This document shows positions 32,851 through 51,636 of a stretch of DNA of 64,000 nucleotides, piece after piece; positions within the stretch are counted from its first letter, which is position 1, and every line of letters begins with the position of its first letter. This stretch comes from Galaxea fascicularis (taxonomy: Eukaryota > Cnidaria > Anthozoa > Scleractinia > Euphylliidae). The stretch covers positions 19,669,030 through 19,733,029 of the forward strand of contig OX419338.1 in assembly GCA_948470475.1 (NCBI GenBank), in the 5' to 3' direction. The position numbers and the translations under genes were made by a program. Below the pieces are notes generated by a model. That model did no database searches, was not told where the DNA came from, and saw only the letters and a program-made list of their open reading frames with translations.

Positions 32851-35800
32851 ATGGAGGAGGAAGAAGAAGAGGATTTCAGGGAAGATGTTCTGACTAAAGT
32901 AACGAATTTTGTCGACAGGAATTTGCGAGTATTCAGGGTAAAGTAAAACTTTTATTTTGCACTTTAAACACTTTGTGGCGTTGCAAATTAGGTTCTTTGA
33001 AGAACTGATTTTTCAGTTTTAAAATTGATTTTTGAAATTCTCGAGATTGGTGATTTCTTCAAAATAAAAGAAGCTAAATAAAAACAAGGATTTTTGAGGT
33101 ATTTGCATGGTCATGACAGCCCATAACAAAAGTACACGTTCCAATAAAATATACTGAGAATAATTCCTACAGTATAATGCACCAGTCAATGTAAATCCCC
33201 GCCCCCCCCAACCCGGGAATAGGCGGGGAATTGGACAAAAGGACTGGCGAAAGTGAGCCAATGTTCCCGCCCCCAGGGCAATGTTTTCGTTCCAATGTCC
33301 TTGCTTGTCCCCGCCTACCAGTGAAGGTCTATTTGAGTGTTGTCAAAAACATCACTAATAAGAAAATAAATGAGACAGCAAAGTAACATTCAGTGTCTTT
33401 AATGATTTATGCATCTTTTGAGTTAATTAATTATCTAAGGAAAATGCTTCCTTCATTGCTGGAAAGGCGTTTGAAAGCGTCAATCCAGCAACAGGAATAA
33501 TCTTCCGGCTTTCGCCCAACTCAACGAGGGCCTGAATAACATACATGTACCGTGTATCATCAGTTTTGTGAGAACGCATGATCAACCAAGCAAATCAAAA
33601 CAACGCAATCACATGGCACATGAATATTAAAGAAATTTTAAAAAGCCCCTACATGGAAAGGTATATACAGAAACAACAGTGTATCAAGCTTTCACAAGAA
33701 ATATTTTTAGCAATGTATTAAGAGAAGGATGGCAAGCAAGATGTAAGGATAAAACAGATTTATGAAGAAACACGTTTAACTCACATTTCTCTCCGCCATA
33801 TTCAGTCCCTTTTAGGTTTGGTCCCAGTCTCTTCGCAATATAGTTCTTCACTCCAACCTTCGGCAGATTTCCCCGCTTTCGGTACCGAAGAAAATCTCGT
33901 CCAAGACCCCGCATACCGGGACAGTTTCGAATGTCACACGTTGGATTTTGTCCCGCTAATGTCCCCGCTTTTCCCGGGTTGGGGGGGGGCGGGGATTTAC
34001 ATTGACTGGTGCATAAAGTCTTGTGTACATTTGCACTAAGACAGGCACCGTGCTGGGGGAGGGGCCGGGGGGCTCCTCACTTTTGTGGAAAAAATAATAA
34101 ATTTAGTAAAACACATTTCCAAAACTGAAGAGTAATTTCACAGGATTAAAGTGGTCAGCTACAGCTGGTCGACCTCGTGGGAAAAAATCCAAATTCATGA
34201 CTGTTCCCTTAACCGCCATTTTTAGAATCAGCCCCCTCCCCTAAATTAAAGAGGCAGGTGCAGCCCCCACACTTAAAAACTGCTATGCAGGCCCTGTAAG
34301 GCCCAGGTCAAATGCTGACTTCACATGAGCTGAACTTAATAACAGTTTAGGTTGAACCAAATTAGTTAAGTTTGCTTGTTGAGTCAAATGCCAAAGTTAA
34401 TTCAGCCTAACTTAACTAGATCATGAAAATAAACCAGTCGAGGTGGACTTATACATTGATATACATTATAACATGATTATGCATAATTTTGGTTCTGCTC
34501 ATGTAAAGATCGGCATTTCACCCAAACTCTGTCTTCAGCTGTTTTTCACACCTGACCAGCTGTGAAGAACACCTCAGCTGATCTAAATAAAATCAGGCAA
34601 ATTTCTGCAGATTTTTGAGTGGGTGGGCTAATGAGAATGCATACCGGTAAGCGTGAGCTAACTAGGGGGGTATGGGGGCATGCTCCCCCTGGAAAATTTG
34701 AAATCTAAGTCTTCTGAAATGGCCAGAAATAGATCTAGAAATAGATCATTTTTTGTCAGTTCAGGAACAAACCTAACAACAAACTGCTTCATCCAGCCTG
34801 GTTTGCACAAGAAAACCCTCAAAATACTAAATTGGATTGAAATGGACAAATCAGCAAAAGGCAGCATTTCCTAAGAGGTCTGTATATTTGACATAAAATA
34901 ATATAATGTACTTTTTTTTTAAAGACAGATGTGGTTTACCTATAATAAGTAAAAAGAAATAGAGATTTAGTCCATGAAAAAAAAGTCAGGGGGCTAAAGC
35001 CCAGCCCCCACCCCCTGCGCAGTCCGTGATTGGGTTAAACACAGTACTTCACATGAACTTAATGACTAACTTTAGTTCAGCTCATGTGAAGTACATGCAT
35101 TTGACCTGGGCCTAAGACTTTGAATGAAATGCAAAGTTACTGGGTACTTCAGTTGTCAATGAGCAAATTATGCACTCAGTGCTTTCAATAAGATTTGAAG
35201 TAGGTGGCTACCTCAGAATAGTACCCACCAGAGTAATATGAGAAGCACAGGAGAATTTCAACTGAATTTTCAACTTGAACACAGTACAATGTAAAATACC
35301 AGCCGACTTTCAACGGAGTCTTCGTAAGGAAGTCGAGATTTTTCGACTTGTGTAAATTCCACGACAACAGAAATTCATCCTCGTCTATGTTGTCCTCAAA
35401 GCATGCAACAGCTATAAGGTCTCGGACTTCTCGAAAAGTTCCCATTATGCTCGTAAAGTTTATGAACAAAGTCAAATTCGACTACTGAAAACGAAAGTAA
35501 AACAGCCGTCGCTCGCCGCTGCTCCTACAAAAGCTTAAATATTCTAATTTAGTGCCAAGAGGAGACCGTCTCAACCCACTCCCACGTGACCATCGCTGCC
35601 TCCACCTGACCACCTCAAGTGTTTGCAAAGCTGTGGCGGCTGCCAGGTCATATTGAAAGCACTGTGCACTGGACATTTATACCTGAGAAGCCACGGTTGG
35701 TTGTGTCGATTGGAGCCATGCCTAGATGGATTCTAAAGCCAGTCTAATGGATTATATAAAGTCACCGGATCCACCTGAGAATACCCCTCCCCACAAACTC

Positions 35801-38800
35801 TTTTCTATTAAGCAAACTACTCTTTGTGAAGTCCTGAAGGAGATAAAATCACTTAATAGACTTGATACATCAACTGGACTGGACCTTGTTCCCACCAAAT
35901 TTCTGAAACCTGTAAATGAGTTTCTAGCTTGCTCATTAACTAATATCATCAATTCTTTCATTAAGATTATGGACTTTCCTAAAATATGGAAACAAGCTAG
36001 AATTACTCCAATACCTAAAGTAAACGACCCAACGTCTAACAATGACTATAGGCCCATTTCAATTTTGCCGGTCTTATCCAAGATCTATGAAAGAATTGTT
36101 TTCAATCAACTTACTGAATTCATAGAATCTGAACATCTCCTATCAAGCGAGATATCTGGATTTAGGAAAGGTCAGTCTACATCAACTGTTCTATTTGCCA
36201 TAACAGACGATATTGTTAAAGTGAAGAAACATGGCGAAGTTACCCTCATGGTCTTGGCGGATTTCTCCAAAGCGTTTGATACCATGACATACAGAACTGT
36301 GTTGCATAAAATGAGTCAGCTTGGATTTTCAAAATCATATCTGGAATGGACAATTAATTACCTTTGTGGAAGAGAACAGTTTGTGTAGGTTGATGACAAT
36401 AGATCAAGCTCATTAGAAGTCACCTTTGGAGTCCCTCAAGGATCTTTCGTGGGTCCTCTGATTTTCAGTATTTATGTAGCCTATCTTCAATCAACTGTGA
36501 CTAATAGATTCCATCAATATGCCGATGACACCACCTTGTATGCCCTACAAAACCTATTCAACTTGATGAATATATCTCCAGTATGAAATCTGACCTCATA
36601 AAGCTTGAAGACTGGGCTAACAAGTGTAATTTGGCTATTAATCCTGTAAATGTATGGTAATTTCTACTAGACAGACTGCTCATTCATTGGATTCTCTCAA
36701 ACCTGACCCTAGCGTTAATGGCACATTAATCGAACAAGTTTCATCAACGAAATTGCTAGGATTGCATATAGACCAACATCTTTGCTGGGAGGAAAACATC
36801 AAGCAAGTGTCATCATCTTGTTATGCTACTCTGGCAACTCTGAGAAAACTCTTGTACAAGCTCTAGTTCTCTCCAAACTGTACTTCAGTGGTATCATGTA
36901 TCATAATCTACCAGACTATCTAGCTAACCGTCTCCAGAGTCTAAATAACTTCAGCAAGTTTCGTTCTAGGACATTTTGTGAGCTGCACTGATGACATCAT
37001 CAAACTCAAATGGTTACCGATTAAGCAACAGTTCCAATGGCTGCTCCTAAAGGCAGCACACAAAGCAATACATAGCCCCACATGGCCAAGCTATCTCAAA
37101 GTAGACATTGTTAAACATATGAGAATGTTAAGATCTAATTCGGGATATCCTTAGTTACACCTATGCATGGAAGCCGGTACAAAGCTGCAAAGCTCTTCAA
37201 TTAGTATCATTAGTATCTTCTCCAGATTGACTTTTGACTATTTAATGGGAGAATTAAGAACACATGACTAGTGAATATTTTACCTTAATTTCATATAGCA
37301 TACTTCTTGTTTAATAATTTCCATTTTAGTGTTGTCATAATTTATTAGTTAGGTCTCATTAGTTATTTAGTTTTTCCAGATGAAGAGCTAATCAAGCATT
37401 GGATATACTGGAATAAAGTCATTATTATTATTATTATAATTTATTATAATTTATTAGTAATTTATAGTACATTATTTTAATATAAGATATTTTAAGGTAA
37501 ATTTACAAATGCACATTCAAGTATTTTTAGAGAACATTCACAAAAACTTGTGGGAGGGGGGTTTGATGAGAAACTGGGGGTGCCCCAGACTTCTGCGATG
37601 TAAAAAGGAAGTGTTCAAAAAATTTAAAAGGACCCAAGGGGGGGTGGGAGGAGGACAAGGAGGTACTTAAAATAAAAGAGACAGTAATAAAGGCTAATCC
37701 GTAACATACACATATATGTTGCAGTTAAAAATTAAACTCAGGTGGAAAATCAATTTCCTTTGTCTCCTAGTAACCATAATTTTGAATAGCCAGGCTGATG
37801 AGACAAAGGGATTTGAGAATCAACCGAGGTTAAAAATTTTTTTACCTGAATTCAATTTTTACCAATTCAAAGTGGTAAAACACTCTGTTCCGTTCATGAA
37901 TATGAACACAGTCATCAAGTCATCATTTATTTCTTAAAACAGCTTTGATCCATATTGAACATATTTCTATGATCCACAGAGTTTATCCTGGGTTTTGGCT
38001 GGGGCAGGAGTTTCACTCATCTTGAGAAGAACTTATGTGGTAAGTATAAATTTCACAACTTAATATAGGCTTATTTTAGGTAAAAAAACACGTTTATTTA
38101 ACATCTTTGGAATGAAAGCCGTATTTGAAAAAACACAGAGTTTTTCCTTTAATTTTGTCCAAATTTAATGTACACAAGTGTGAAATAAAATGCAAAACAC
38201 GACCAAACCACAGAACAAAGCAAAAACCCACTGGTATCTATACCTGCCAAACTCACATGCAAATTGTGTGAGTCACATGCCCACAGTTCCCACACTTGAC
38301 TAACAATTCCAGACTACTTGTTCATAATTAGTCCAATAGTATGAAAATGTGAATTCAATTAGATATTTTAGATTTTTTTTTTTATCAATTATACAAGTTT
38401 CATATAAATTGTAAATAATGGTATCATTAGTTAGCCTTCATTTTACCAATTTGTAACGCATGTTAGATCATATATCAATGAATTTTGCACTGTAGAAATA
38501 ATAAAATAATAATAATTATTATTATCATTAATTTCCACCCAAAATAGTGTAGTGCACTAAATGTTTCAATTTTGCCAAATTACAGGGTATGAGTGATCTC
38601 GGCAAGATCACACTAAGATTTTGATATCCAGCAACCTTTGGAAGTCATCTGAACATCTTCGGGAATCTTCAGCAATGTGCTGAATGTTCACAAATAATTG
38701 TGGTTATGTGGATACAAAAATCTTGTGCGCTTGACTTAAGAAAAGTTGGCAGGTACACACAGTGGTTACTACCAAAGTTAAATTATAAATTAAAAATTAT

Positions 38801-40559
38801 GGGTGCCACAATAGAGAAACACAAATTAAGGGCCATTCCTAGGCAGCTCCAGTGTTGCAGTTAAAGAAATGTGTTGTACTTATTCAGTTCAGGCAGTTTA
38901 AAGCCGTGTCTGATGTGCCAACAGAGTTTGTTACCAAGAATATATCGTTGCGCGGCCACGTCAGAGAAGTAAGGCAGGACAACACTCTTGGTGTTTGTCA
39001 CATTCCTTTGGTAAGAGCTTTCAAGGACCCGTATTTCTCCTCTCAGAAAGGTAAGATAATTTTTTTTTTTTTAAATTTAAAATTCATGCAAACACTCTTG
39101 TTCCATCTGTGATCTGCTCATGCAAGTACCCTCTCCCTCTATAGGTTATGGTGATAATGTAGTGGTCAGTATCTTGGTTGCATTGTGATAACAAAATTTT
39201 CTATACTTTCTCAATGCAGTGTCTTCATCTCAATCTCATCTTCTTACTGTAAGTCTGCTAGGGGTAGAATTCCGGGATGGAGGACACAAATGGCTCTTGG
39301 ACAATTTACTGTTGGCTGAAGTTCACATGACCCCCCTACAAGTGTCCAACAATGCCTTGGAATGTATACTGTACAAGAAAGAGGTACCATTGCGTTGAAC
39401 AAAGGGTAGCCTTTTACAGGTGTTCAGATAGTAAACAGGGCATTATAGTACCAGCAGAGCGAGGTGAAAAATGGAGGGGGCTCGGGACGGGTGGCTACCC
39501 CCAGTCCCTGCTAATTTTTTTTTGCTCACTCAGTCTCATTCGCCCACCTCCACTACCTGAGAGCCTGGAACAGGCTAAACAAAGGGAGTCTTTTTGTTAC
39601 CCCCTAACATTGGAGGCACAGTGCCCAATAACATCAAAGTCAAGATTTCTGAACAGTTCTGGCCTTGCCTATGCCCAAACCAGATGAAGGACTCAGTACA
39701 AAGAGGGCTTAAGTAATGATTTGATCTAAAAGATGTGTTTTTCTCTCTGACAACAGCAACAGAGGTTGACAGTCATTTTGTGATTTGAGGGCAAAGTGTG
39801 ACTTACCCTTAACTGAACTGGACCAACTTGAGTGATGCACGAAAGCCTTTAACTTCATATCAGATCCTTTTAGTTTCTGACAAAGTGATACTGAAATTAC
39901 TGAAGTTTTGTTCTATATTTCCAAAGCAATACTGAGCCAGTGTGGTTATTGCTTTGGAAATGTAGCTCTGTATGATCAAAACGTAGAGCAAATTTTATAG
40001 AGAGACTTGTATTTTTAAGGTTAAATGGTTACTTATCTCCCCTGACTTGCTTTTATTCATTGTGATTGTACTCATGGAGTGGATCATTTTTAATTGTTTT
40101 TTTCAGTGAGAATTGTGGTTGTACTCATGATGTGTGACAATTCTGTGCTATGGGGTTAAAATTAACTAGATTTAACCAACCACAACCTATTTATTTTGTA
40201 CAATCATTGTATCATAGCTGACAAAACTTGATGCTCTATTCCCTCTTTTTTTTCAGAGCTGGTTTTCAAGCATATGTGTGAATGAAGAATTGGTGCGACA
40301 GGGCATGGCAGTTACATGCCATGTGTCCACTCTGTTAAAGAGTAGACCTTACATGAAGCTACAGAGACAACTTTTAAAGGCAGAATTGCGTGCTGAGAAG
40401 AAAGGTGTTGGTATATGGGTCAGGCCATCACTCTCGGAAAAATTGCAAAGGTTGCTATCTATTCCAGCCATTACGATAAAGCAGGCGGTTTCTGCCGTTC
40501 AGAGAGTGTCTTTCAGAAGATTTTTTTCAAGAAAGTTACCAAAGGATGATAACAGTTGA
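32851..40559 (+). CDS. C3orf33-like protein: N-terminal membrane segment plus SNase-like domain, 5 exons
   Basis: Coding exons are 32851-32937, 37980-38039, 38897-39050, 39220-39383 and 40257-40559. Phases join to 768 nt, 255 aa. It aligns from memory with human C3orf33 in block order: an acidic start, then VTNFVDRNLRVFR (human ISQWADDHLRLVR), a hydrophobic exon 2 (WVLAGAGVSLIL, one membrane span near residues 33-44), DVPTEFVTKNISLRG (human DIPVEFIRRNVKLRG), and a C-terminal exon with NEELVRQGMAV and LLKAELRAEKKGVGIW. The last two are typical of the end of a staphylococcal-nuclease-like OB fold. Nuclease activity is not implied, as I see no catalytic set. Human C3orf33 has been tied to AP-1 signalling and, more recently, to mitochondrial inner-membrane organisation; both are from memory. 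The gene diverges from cyclin L 204 bp away. An in-frame ATG at 32701 is possible but less likely, because it lies in the promoter. Confidence 0.88.
33178..34013. mobile_element. Harbinger-like MITE with C/G-rich ends (TAA duplication)
   Basis: TGCACCAGTCAATGTAAATC at the left is inverted at the right, and the match continues through a C/G run and AACCCGGGAA for about 50 bp. TAA flanks both sides (33175-33177, 34014-34016). It lies in intron 1 of the C3orf33-like gene. Confidence 0.8.
34300..35112. mobile_element. Harbinger-like MITE (GGCCCAGGTCAAATGC ends, TAA duplication)
   Basis: GGCCCAGGTCAAATGC at the left and GCATTTGACCTGGGCC at the right are followed inward by CTTCACATGAGCTGAACT and its inverse. 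TAA flanks both sides (34297-34299, 35113-35115). It sits in intron 1 of the C3orf33-like gene, right after the previous element. Confidence 0.8.
35300..35475 (-). pseudogene. Possible Harbinger-type transposase N-terminal remnant
   Basis: The minus-strand frame reads TFREVRDLIAVACFEDNIDE then DEFLLSWNLHKSKNLDF. It resembles the acidic N-terminal segment of PIF/Harbinger (HARBI1-like) proteins that are abundant in cnidarians (recollection, not a search). The frame then loses similarity toward 35300. No DDE domain follows, so it is a fragment. Confidence 0.45.
35726..37432 (+). pseudogene. Decayed non-LTR retrotransposon reverse transcriptase
   Basis: 35726-36388 encodes reverse transcriptase motifs in order: IWKQARITPIPK, NDYRPISILPVLSKIYERIV, SGFRKGQSTSTVLFAI, then motif A (LADFSKAFDT). 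After a stop at 36386-36388 the same region continues with FGVPQGSFVGPLIFSIY and the YADD catalytic motif (YADDTTLY, near 36520). Further pieces (LLGLHIDQHLCWEENI at about 36750, KWLPIKQQFQWLLLKAAH near 37010) follow in other frames. It ends at a TTA/ATT repeat tail. Jockey/CR1-like by motif style. It is 5'-truncated, with no endonuclease, and is in intron 1 of the C3orf33-like gene. Confidence 0.85.
37717..37865. mobile_element. TGTTGCAG MITE, truncated copy
   Basis: The left end TGTTGCAGTTAAAAATTAAA and the inner block TTTACCTGAATTCAATTTTT match 49586-49753. The final TGCAACA is missing. It lies in intron 1 of the C3orf33-like gene. Confidence 0.65.
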
Positions 40560-40936
40560 AGGATGTTATCTCTGTTAAAAAGACTGAAGTTTTTTTGGCA
40601 CAAAAGTGGAACAAATTAAGTTGAACAGTAGATGTGGCGGAACTGTTACAGATGAAAATGGTTTCCTGTGGTGGCGTGCATAAAACACAGGCCACGTGGG
40701 AATTCACATGGTTTGACTGTGTTCATTTGTCAGTAAATTGTATCAGGTACAGTGTGTCAGAATAATTGACAGTTGACACTCAAGTGACTGGTAACTTGAC
40801 TTTCCAGTGGATAATAATAATGAAATTGGGTACTAAGAAGAACAATGATAACCATTGTGATAAAACATGTCTTTAATTCTTGTCCTCCAAGATAATTTCA
40901 GTAACTTCAGCATAGTGTTAGACAATGTGAGATTTA

Positions 40937-40978
40937 AATAAAATTAATGTCATGCAGTTCCTGTCTGTTAGAAATAAA
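40937..40978 (+). promoter_or_regulatory. Candidate polyadenylation signals of the C3orf33-like gene
   Basis: AATAAA occurs at 40937-40942 and again at 40973-40978, 378 and 414 bp after the stop codon at 40559. These are the nearest exact hexamers I noticed in the correct strand. Which one is used is unknown. Confidence 0.45.
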
Positions 40979-41087
40979 ACCCCCTTAATGGAGATTCATA
41001 GGAAAAGCGACATACAGCAACTTCACAATGGGTGTTAGTTAATAATATTTTGTTTAGCTCCATACTTTTCCTTTTAAGCTTTTGCTT

Positions 41088-41165
41088 TGGCAACCCCCCT
41101 CCCCGTTGGGATTTCCATTGACCTACCTTGGGGGAGGTATGGATATTTTATGGAACTGTACATCA
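41088..41165. repeat. Fragment of the G-rich TGTGTGG element family
   Basis: It carries GGGGGAGGTATGGATATTTT followed by ATGGAACTGTACA, a degenerate right end of the family, in the spacer between the convergent C3orf33-like and SLC35E2-like genes. Confidence 0.4.
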
Positions 41166-42257
41166 TGTGGTTCATTAGCACAGGATTCCATGCAATACAT
41201 TTTTACTGTAACTGTTAGGCTCAAAGAAATATTTCATTATAATGGGTAGTTTGTTGTAATAAAATTTTTATTAGGTTCCATTGTATATTTTAAAATCAAA
41301 ATTAATATCACAAAATAACAAATTATTATTTTAGGTTTGTTTGTTTGTTTTTTTCAAATGTGGTTGCAAGTAAGTGTCAGTTGACTGACAGTCGGCCGAC
41401 AGGTTTTTTGGGGAGCTCTTCTTCACAATTACCAAACAGTGACTTACTGCACTCTTCAGTATAACCTGAACCCTGAATATTTAGAAATTCAACCAACGCT
41501 TAGGTGTTTTCTGCTATCATATAGTCATTTAGCAGTCCTCCCACAAAACAGTCATGTTTAACTTAACAAGATCAGAGGGTCATGTCCTGTAGTGCATTGT
41601 TGGTTTCTGTATTTTTACAATCTGTTGTTTGGCCCCATGATTGATGGCAGTGAAAAAAGTCCCTAATTGGATGTTGTAGTCAAGATTTTGTGTTATTGAA
41701 AGGTGCAGTGTAATACTTAAAATTTAAAAATTACTTGCAATCGAAATGGGGAAATTCAAGATTATGACAACTACTATCTGAAAGTCAAAATTCACTACCT
41801 ACAATATTATTATTGTATAGCTTTCAGTAAGAATAAATTATTATTACTGAACTGTACAAAGCTGATGTAATAATTGGTTATATACTATAAATCCTTGGGG
41901 AACAGTGATGGTGCCTTCCACACTTCAAAGAGATTTGGATTTTACGGCAGAAAAGCAATATAACCCCATTTTGTAAGACATTTGACCTTCATGCATGCAC
42001 ATAGAAAAATTATTGATGTTGCTCACAAGAGTTAGCAGTAATTTGGAACAATCATGATCCCTGAGCAAAGTGATCACTCGCAATAGTATAAAATAAAGCC
42101 AATCCTTTCATCAAGCTTCCAATCAACAGTCTTAAAATCCCTGTGTAGCTGAAACTCCACCCAATGGCGTCAGCAGTTGGACCATCAACATCCCTCAGCA
42201 GGTAGCTTTACACACTGCCCAACATGAGTTACAACAGTCTGTCACCAATAGGCTTGT

Positions 42258-48207
<5,950 letters not shown>

Positions 48208-48544
48208 GTGGCAAGCCAGAATGAATGAGATCAAAGTTGTAGCTTTGGTGTCTAATTGAGCAACGTTCTCTTAAATGTTAAATGCATTGAAAATGCTTTC
48301 ATTATGCATCACTGTGGTGATCAGAGAAATGAATATATATAAACTGGCTCATAGAAAATCCACCAAAACTAGACTCTGGCCAGTACACTGCAAAAAGAAA
48401 CAACAATTATGTCACAGTCACCTCAAAATACCAATTACTGAAACAATTTTTGCCAGACCTATCTGTGGTGCCAAAAGCTCCACTGTATCCTAACCAAAAA
48501 TACCTGAAACCACACCCTAAATGGCATTTTTCTGTGACATTATT

Positions 48545-49293
48545 AGAGAGGTTAAGATCGGGTACCAATACCGATACCAATACCTGAAGTAGGTTACGCG
48601 CATGCGTTGTCAGCCTGTGGCATCTCTATCAGTAGTCAGGACTACCGAAGTCGCCTCCATATTGGAAGTCTTCACCGCCGACTTCAGGTCTTCTTGCTAA
48701 AGGTTAGATGGAATGCCGTTTTGTTTAAAAACACAGCATACAGTTATTCTTTAAACATTTTAGTCGATATAATGCTTCTGAATCGATAAGAGTGAGTTCA
48801 TTTAATTTTAACACGATATTTGAGGTAAATTTGCCGGTTCATACCGGTGTCGATCGCAGTGTTGGTCTAAGTTCTGTTTGATTTTTGTTTTCAGAGATGT
48901 CAAGCGAAACAAGTTTTGAGAGAGACAGCACACAGTAAGTTGAATAAAAATCACATCATGGATTAGATTTGATTTAAACAAATACACATTGTATGTGTGA
49001 TATGCTAATAAATGTGCTTGCCAAAATTGAAATCTGGCATAGTTTCTGTGCAATATCGGGTCTTTTGATTTATCCAGCAATTCAAACACCAGCAGAGTTT
49101 CTTCTTCATCTAAAATGTCTTCTTCATAAGCTTCAAGGACTAGAACTTCTTCTAACGAGTGTCGGCGAACGCCATGTTTTACCGGTATCCGTCCTCAACA
49201 ACTTACAACTTAATTTGTGCACGACCGAAACGACTACGGCTGTGGAAGATATTGGTACTGGTATCGGTATTGGTACCCGATCTTAACCTCGCT
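48545..49293. mobile_element. 749 bp terminal-inverted-repeat element upstream of SLC35E2
   Basis: GAGGTTAAGATCGGGTACCA continuing into AATACCGATACCA (left) is inverted at the right end (49253-49290). The arms are about 38 bp and rich in GGTACC and GGTATCGG motifs. Internal frames are short and unrecognised. It lies between SLC35E2 exon 1 and MEPCE, so it may affect their shared upstream region. Confidence 0.75.
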
Positions 49294-49585
49294 ATCTATT
49301 TAGTCTGTGGATGAAACCTGTTTTTATAAAGTGAAACAATTACATGAAAGCAGCTGAAGAGTGCTTTCCTAAGGTGGTACCAGACCAGGTGCAGTCTGAT
49401 GGAAATTGTATAATAAAGCAGCCCAAATTTTAGGTGGAGCTAATATTATTATTGTACAATAGTGGTGGTTCCAAGTGACCAAATCATAGAGTGCTGGAGG
49501 CAAATTAACTTTCCCATCCACCGAGGATCAAAATCTGCTACTCTACACTATGGTTACCAGTCCTAATTTTCTAAATATTACATAA

Positions 49586-49753
49586 TGTTGCAGGTAAAAA
49601 TTAAATTCAGGTAAACATTTTTAACCTAGGTTGATTCTCAAATTCCTTTGTCTCCTAACCCTAATCATTCAAAATTAGGATTAAGAGACAAAGCAAATTG
49701 ATTTTCAACCTAGGTTAAAAATTTTTACCTGAATTTAATTTTTAACTGCAACA
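49586..49753. mobile_element. TGTTGCAG MITE, complete copy
   Basis: TGTTGCAGGTAAAAATTAAA at the left is inverted at the right (TTTAATTTTTAACTGCAACA). Further inner inverted segments (CCTAGGTT, TTTGTCTC) make most of the 168 bp palindromic. There is no coding capacity. Confidence 0.8.
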
Positions 49754-51636
49754 TATACATTGTAGGTCAAAATGAAATTCTGATTAAAATGATTTACCAC
49801 TACTTTTAAGGGGACATAATACTGCTCAGAATAAAGAAAAACATGTCTTGGCTACTTCCTTCTAGAAAGGTCTTGCCTTCAGAATGCAATAGATGGCTAA
49901 TTGCCATAAAAAATCTCCCTCTTGGGAAACAAATCAACTTGAGAGCTCTGAATACATATGTGTCTTTAAAATTAAAGATATTAAAAACTTAACTCAAACA
50001 AAACGATATGACACCATTTGCATAGATTAACATATCTTATTTCAGACAAGCCCCGGAGTCTTCCCCTTACCACATGATAACAACAGGACAAAATATACCC
50101 TAACACAGATCAAAATGCTAAATATCTCTCTACTTCATCAAACAAGAGGACAAAACATTTCCCAATTTATACTACACAAGGACTAAATCTGCACTCTACT
50201 TTGGACCAACACTACTCCAAATTTACTGACATTGGGTCCACAGTGATAAATACACTTCATCTGTAAATTTGATGGTCAGGAAGCACATTCCGGTTAACTT
50301 TTTTGCGTAATTTTGATTGGCCTTTCCAAAACGCTGGCATCCATAGACACCCAGTTAACTGATGTGCCATAGAACTGCTGCGACACTAAGTCGACACAAA
50401 GTACAGTACATAAAATTCGAACATAAATCAAGTTATGTTCCTTTACACAGCTGTACGAAACAAATTTTATTAACAGTTTCATTTGACCAAAAGCTGCGAT
50501 TATTTTCGTTTTAAATTTGCTTTTGCTTTCGAATCGGAAGTAAACAAAGTTTAAAAACCCAAGTCACATTCAAATATCATTCATAATTAACGAGCAAGTG
50601 AATAATTAGCACTGAAATTTCCCAGTTTACAACTTCCAAATTACCGCAGCAACAATCATTTACATCAATTGACATTTTGATGTAAAGCCAATCACAGACT
50701 ACGCCTCTGTGAGAAACATATTAAGAAACTAAAATGCAGTCCGTAAATTACAACACAAGTATCAGTTACAAACCAAGCCAGGATGGGGATGGAAAGCTGA
50801 AGGAATAATTTTATTCCCTTTAAACACTACTCGAGGGCTATAACGCTTGACACAGAAAAGAAACTTTAAAAGGTTACCAACCTCTAGACAACGGTGGGCC
50901 ACTCTATGATGTATTTATAGAGATCACGGAATTTCCTTTGCACATGAAGGCCAGGAAACATCCTATCAAGAAAAGGCAATGAGGGAAGGTCAGATCGACC
51001 TTCGTGAGATTCAACGATGGTGAGCCCTTTGGGAAACAACACAGCGGACACTACCATAACATTTATACGTCAAGTACGTCAAACAGAATGTGCTCACACT
51101 CGTTGAAGCTTGCGCGTGCGCAATACAAACGACTCGAACGATGAAAACACGTTGCAACAGCGATAAGTGCTTGGAGGGTGAGGACTGTGGATGGTTGTGT
51201 TGAGGTTGTGTGGATTGCCATGGGTTGTTTTAGTTCGTTACAAATGACAGTTTTTTCGTTTGTTTGAAGCACAGCACAAGTTCTCTGGACAAAACAAGAT
51301 TTGTTCTCCATGCAAAACGGTTGTTGTGCGGCAAAGTTTTATTGTAGTAGCAGTGAAAAACTTTATTCCAGAGGCGAGGCTTTGAAAGTGACACCTTGTT
51401 GTAGTCCAAAGCGCTTTGGAGGACTGGAGATTTGGCAGAGTTGACAAGCGAGGTTTGTTGTTTACTCAGAAAGAAAAAGGAAATTTGTTGATCGCAGTAA
51501 AAGATTTGTGTGTTCTTCGAAGGCTTGGCGCCTGAAATGAGCGAAATTATGATGCATTTAACGAGAGAGGATTGAAGTGGAGGTCAGTTCATTAATAATT
51601 CATAAACAAAAGTCTCTGCGCGCAGCCCAACTGAAC

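Larger units (their letters stand above)
40560..42257. other. Convergent intergenic spacer
   Basis: It holds the 3' ends of the C3orf33-like gene and the SLC35E2-like gene. Apart from candidate poly(A) signals and a G-rich element fragment, I see AT-rich sequence with no gene. The nearest TTTATT for the minus-strand gene is around 41268, about 1 kb past its stop. Confidence 0.5.
48208..51636. other. Divergent spacer between the SLC35E2-like gene and MEPCE
   Basis: 3.4 kb between the two coding starts. It should hold both promoters and any 5' non-coding exons. Apart from the elements at 48545-49293 and 49586-49753 I see no gene. The last 400 bp before MEPCE (about 51060-51636) is less AT-rich and is the likeliest MEPCE promoter and 5' UTR. 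Confidence 0.5.
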
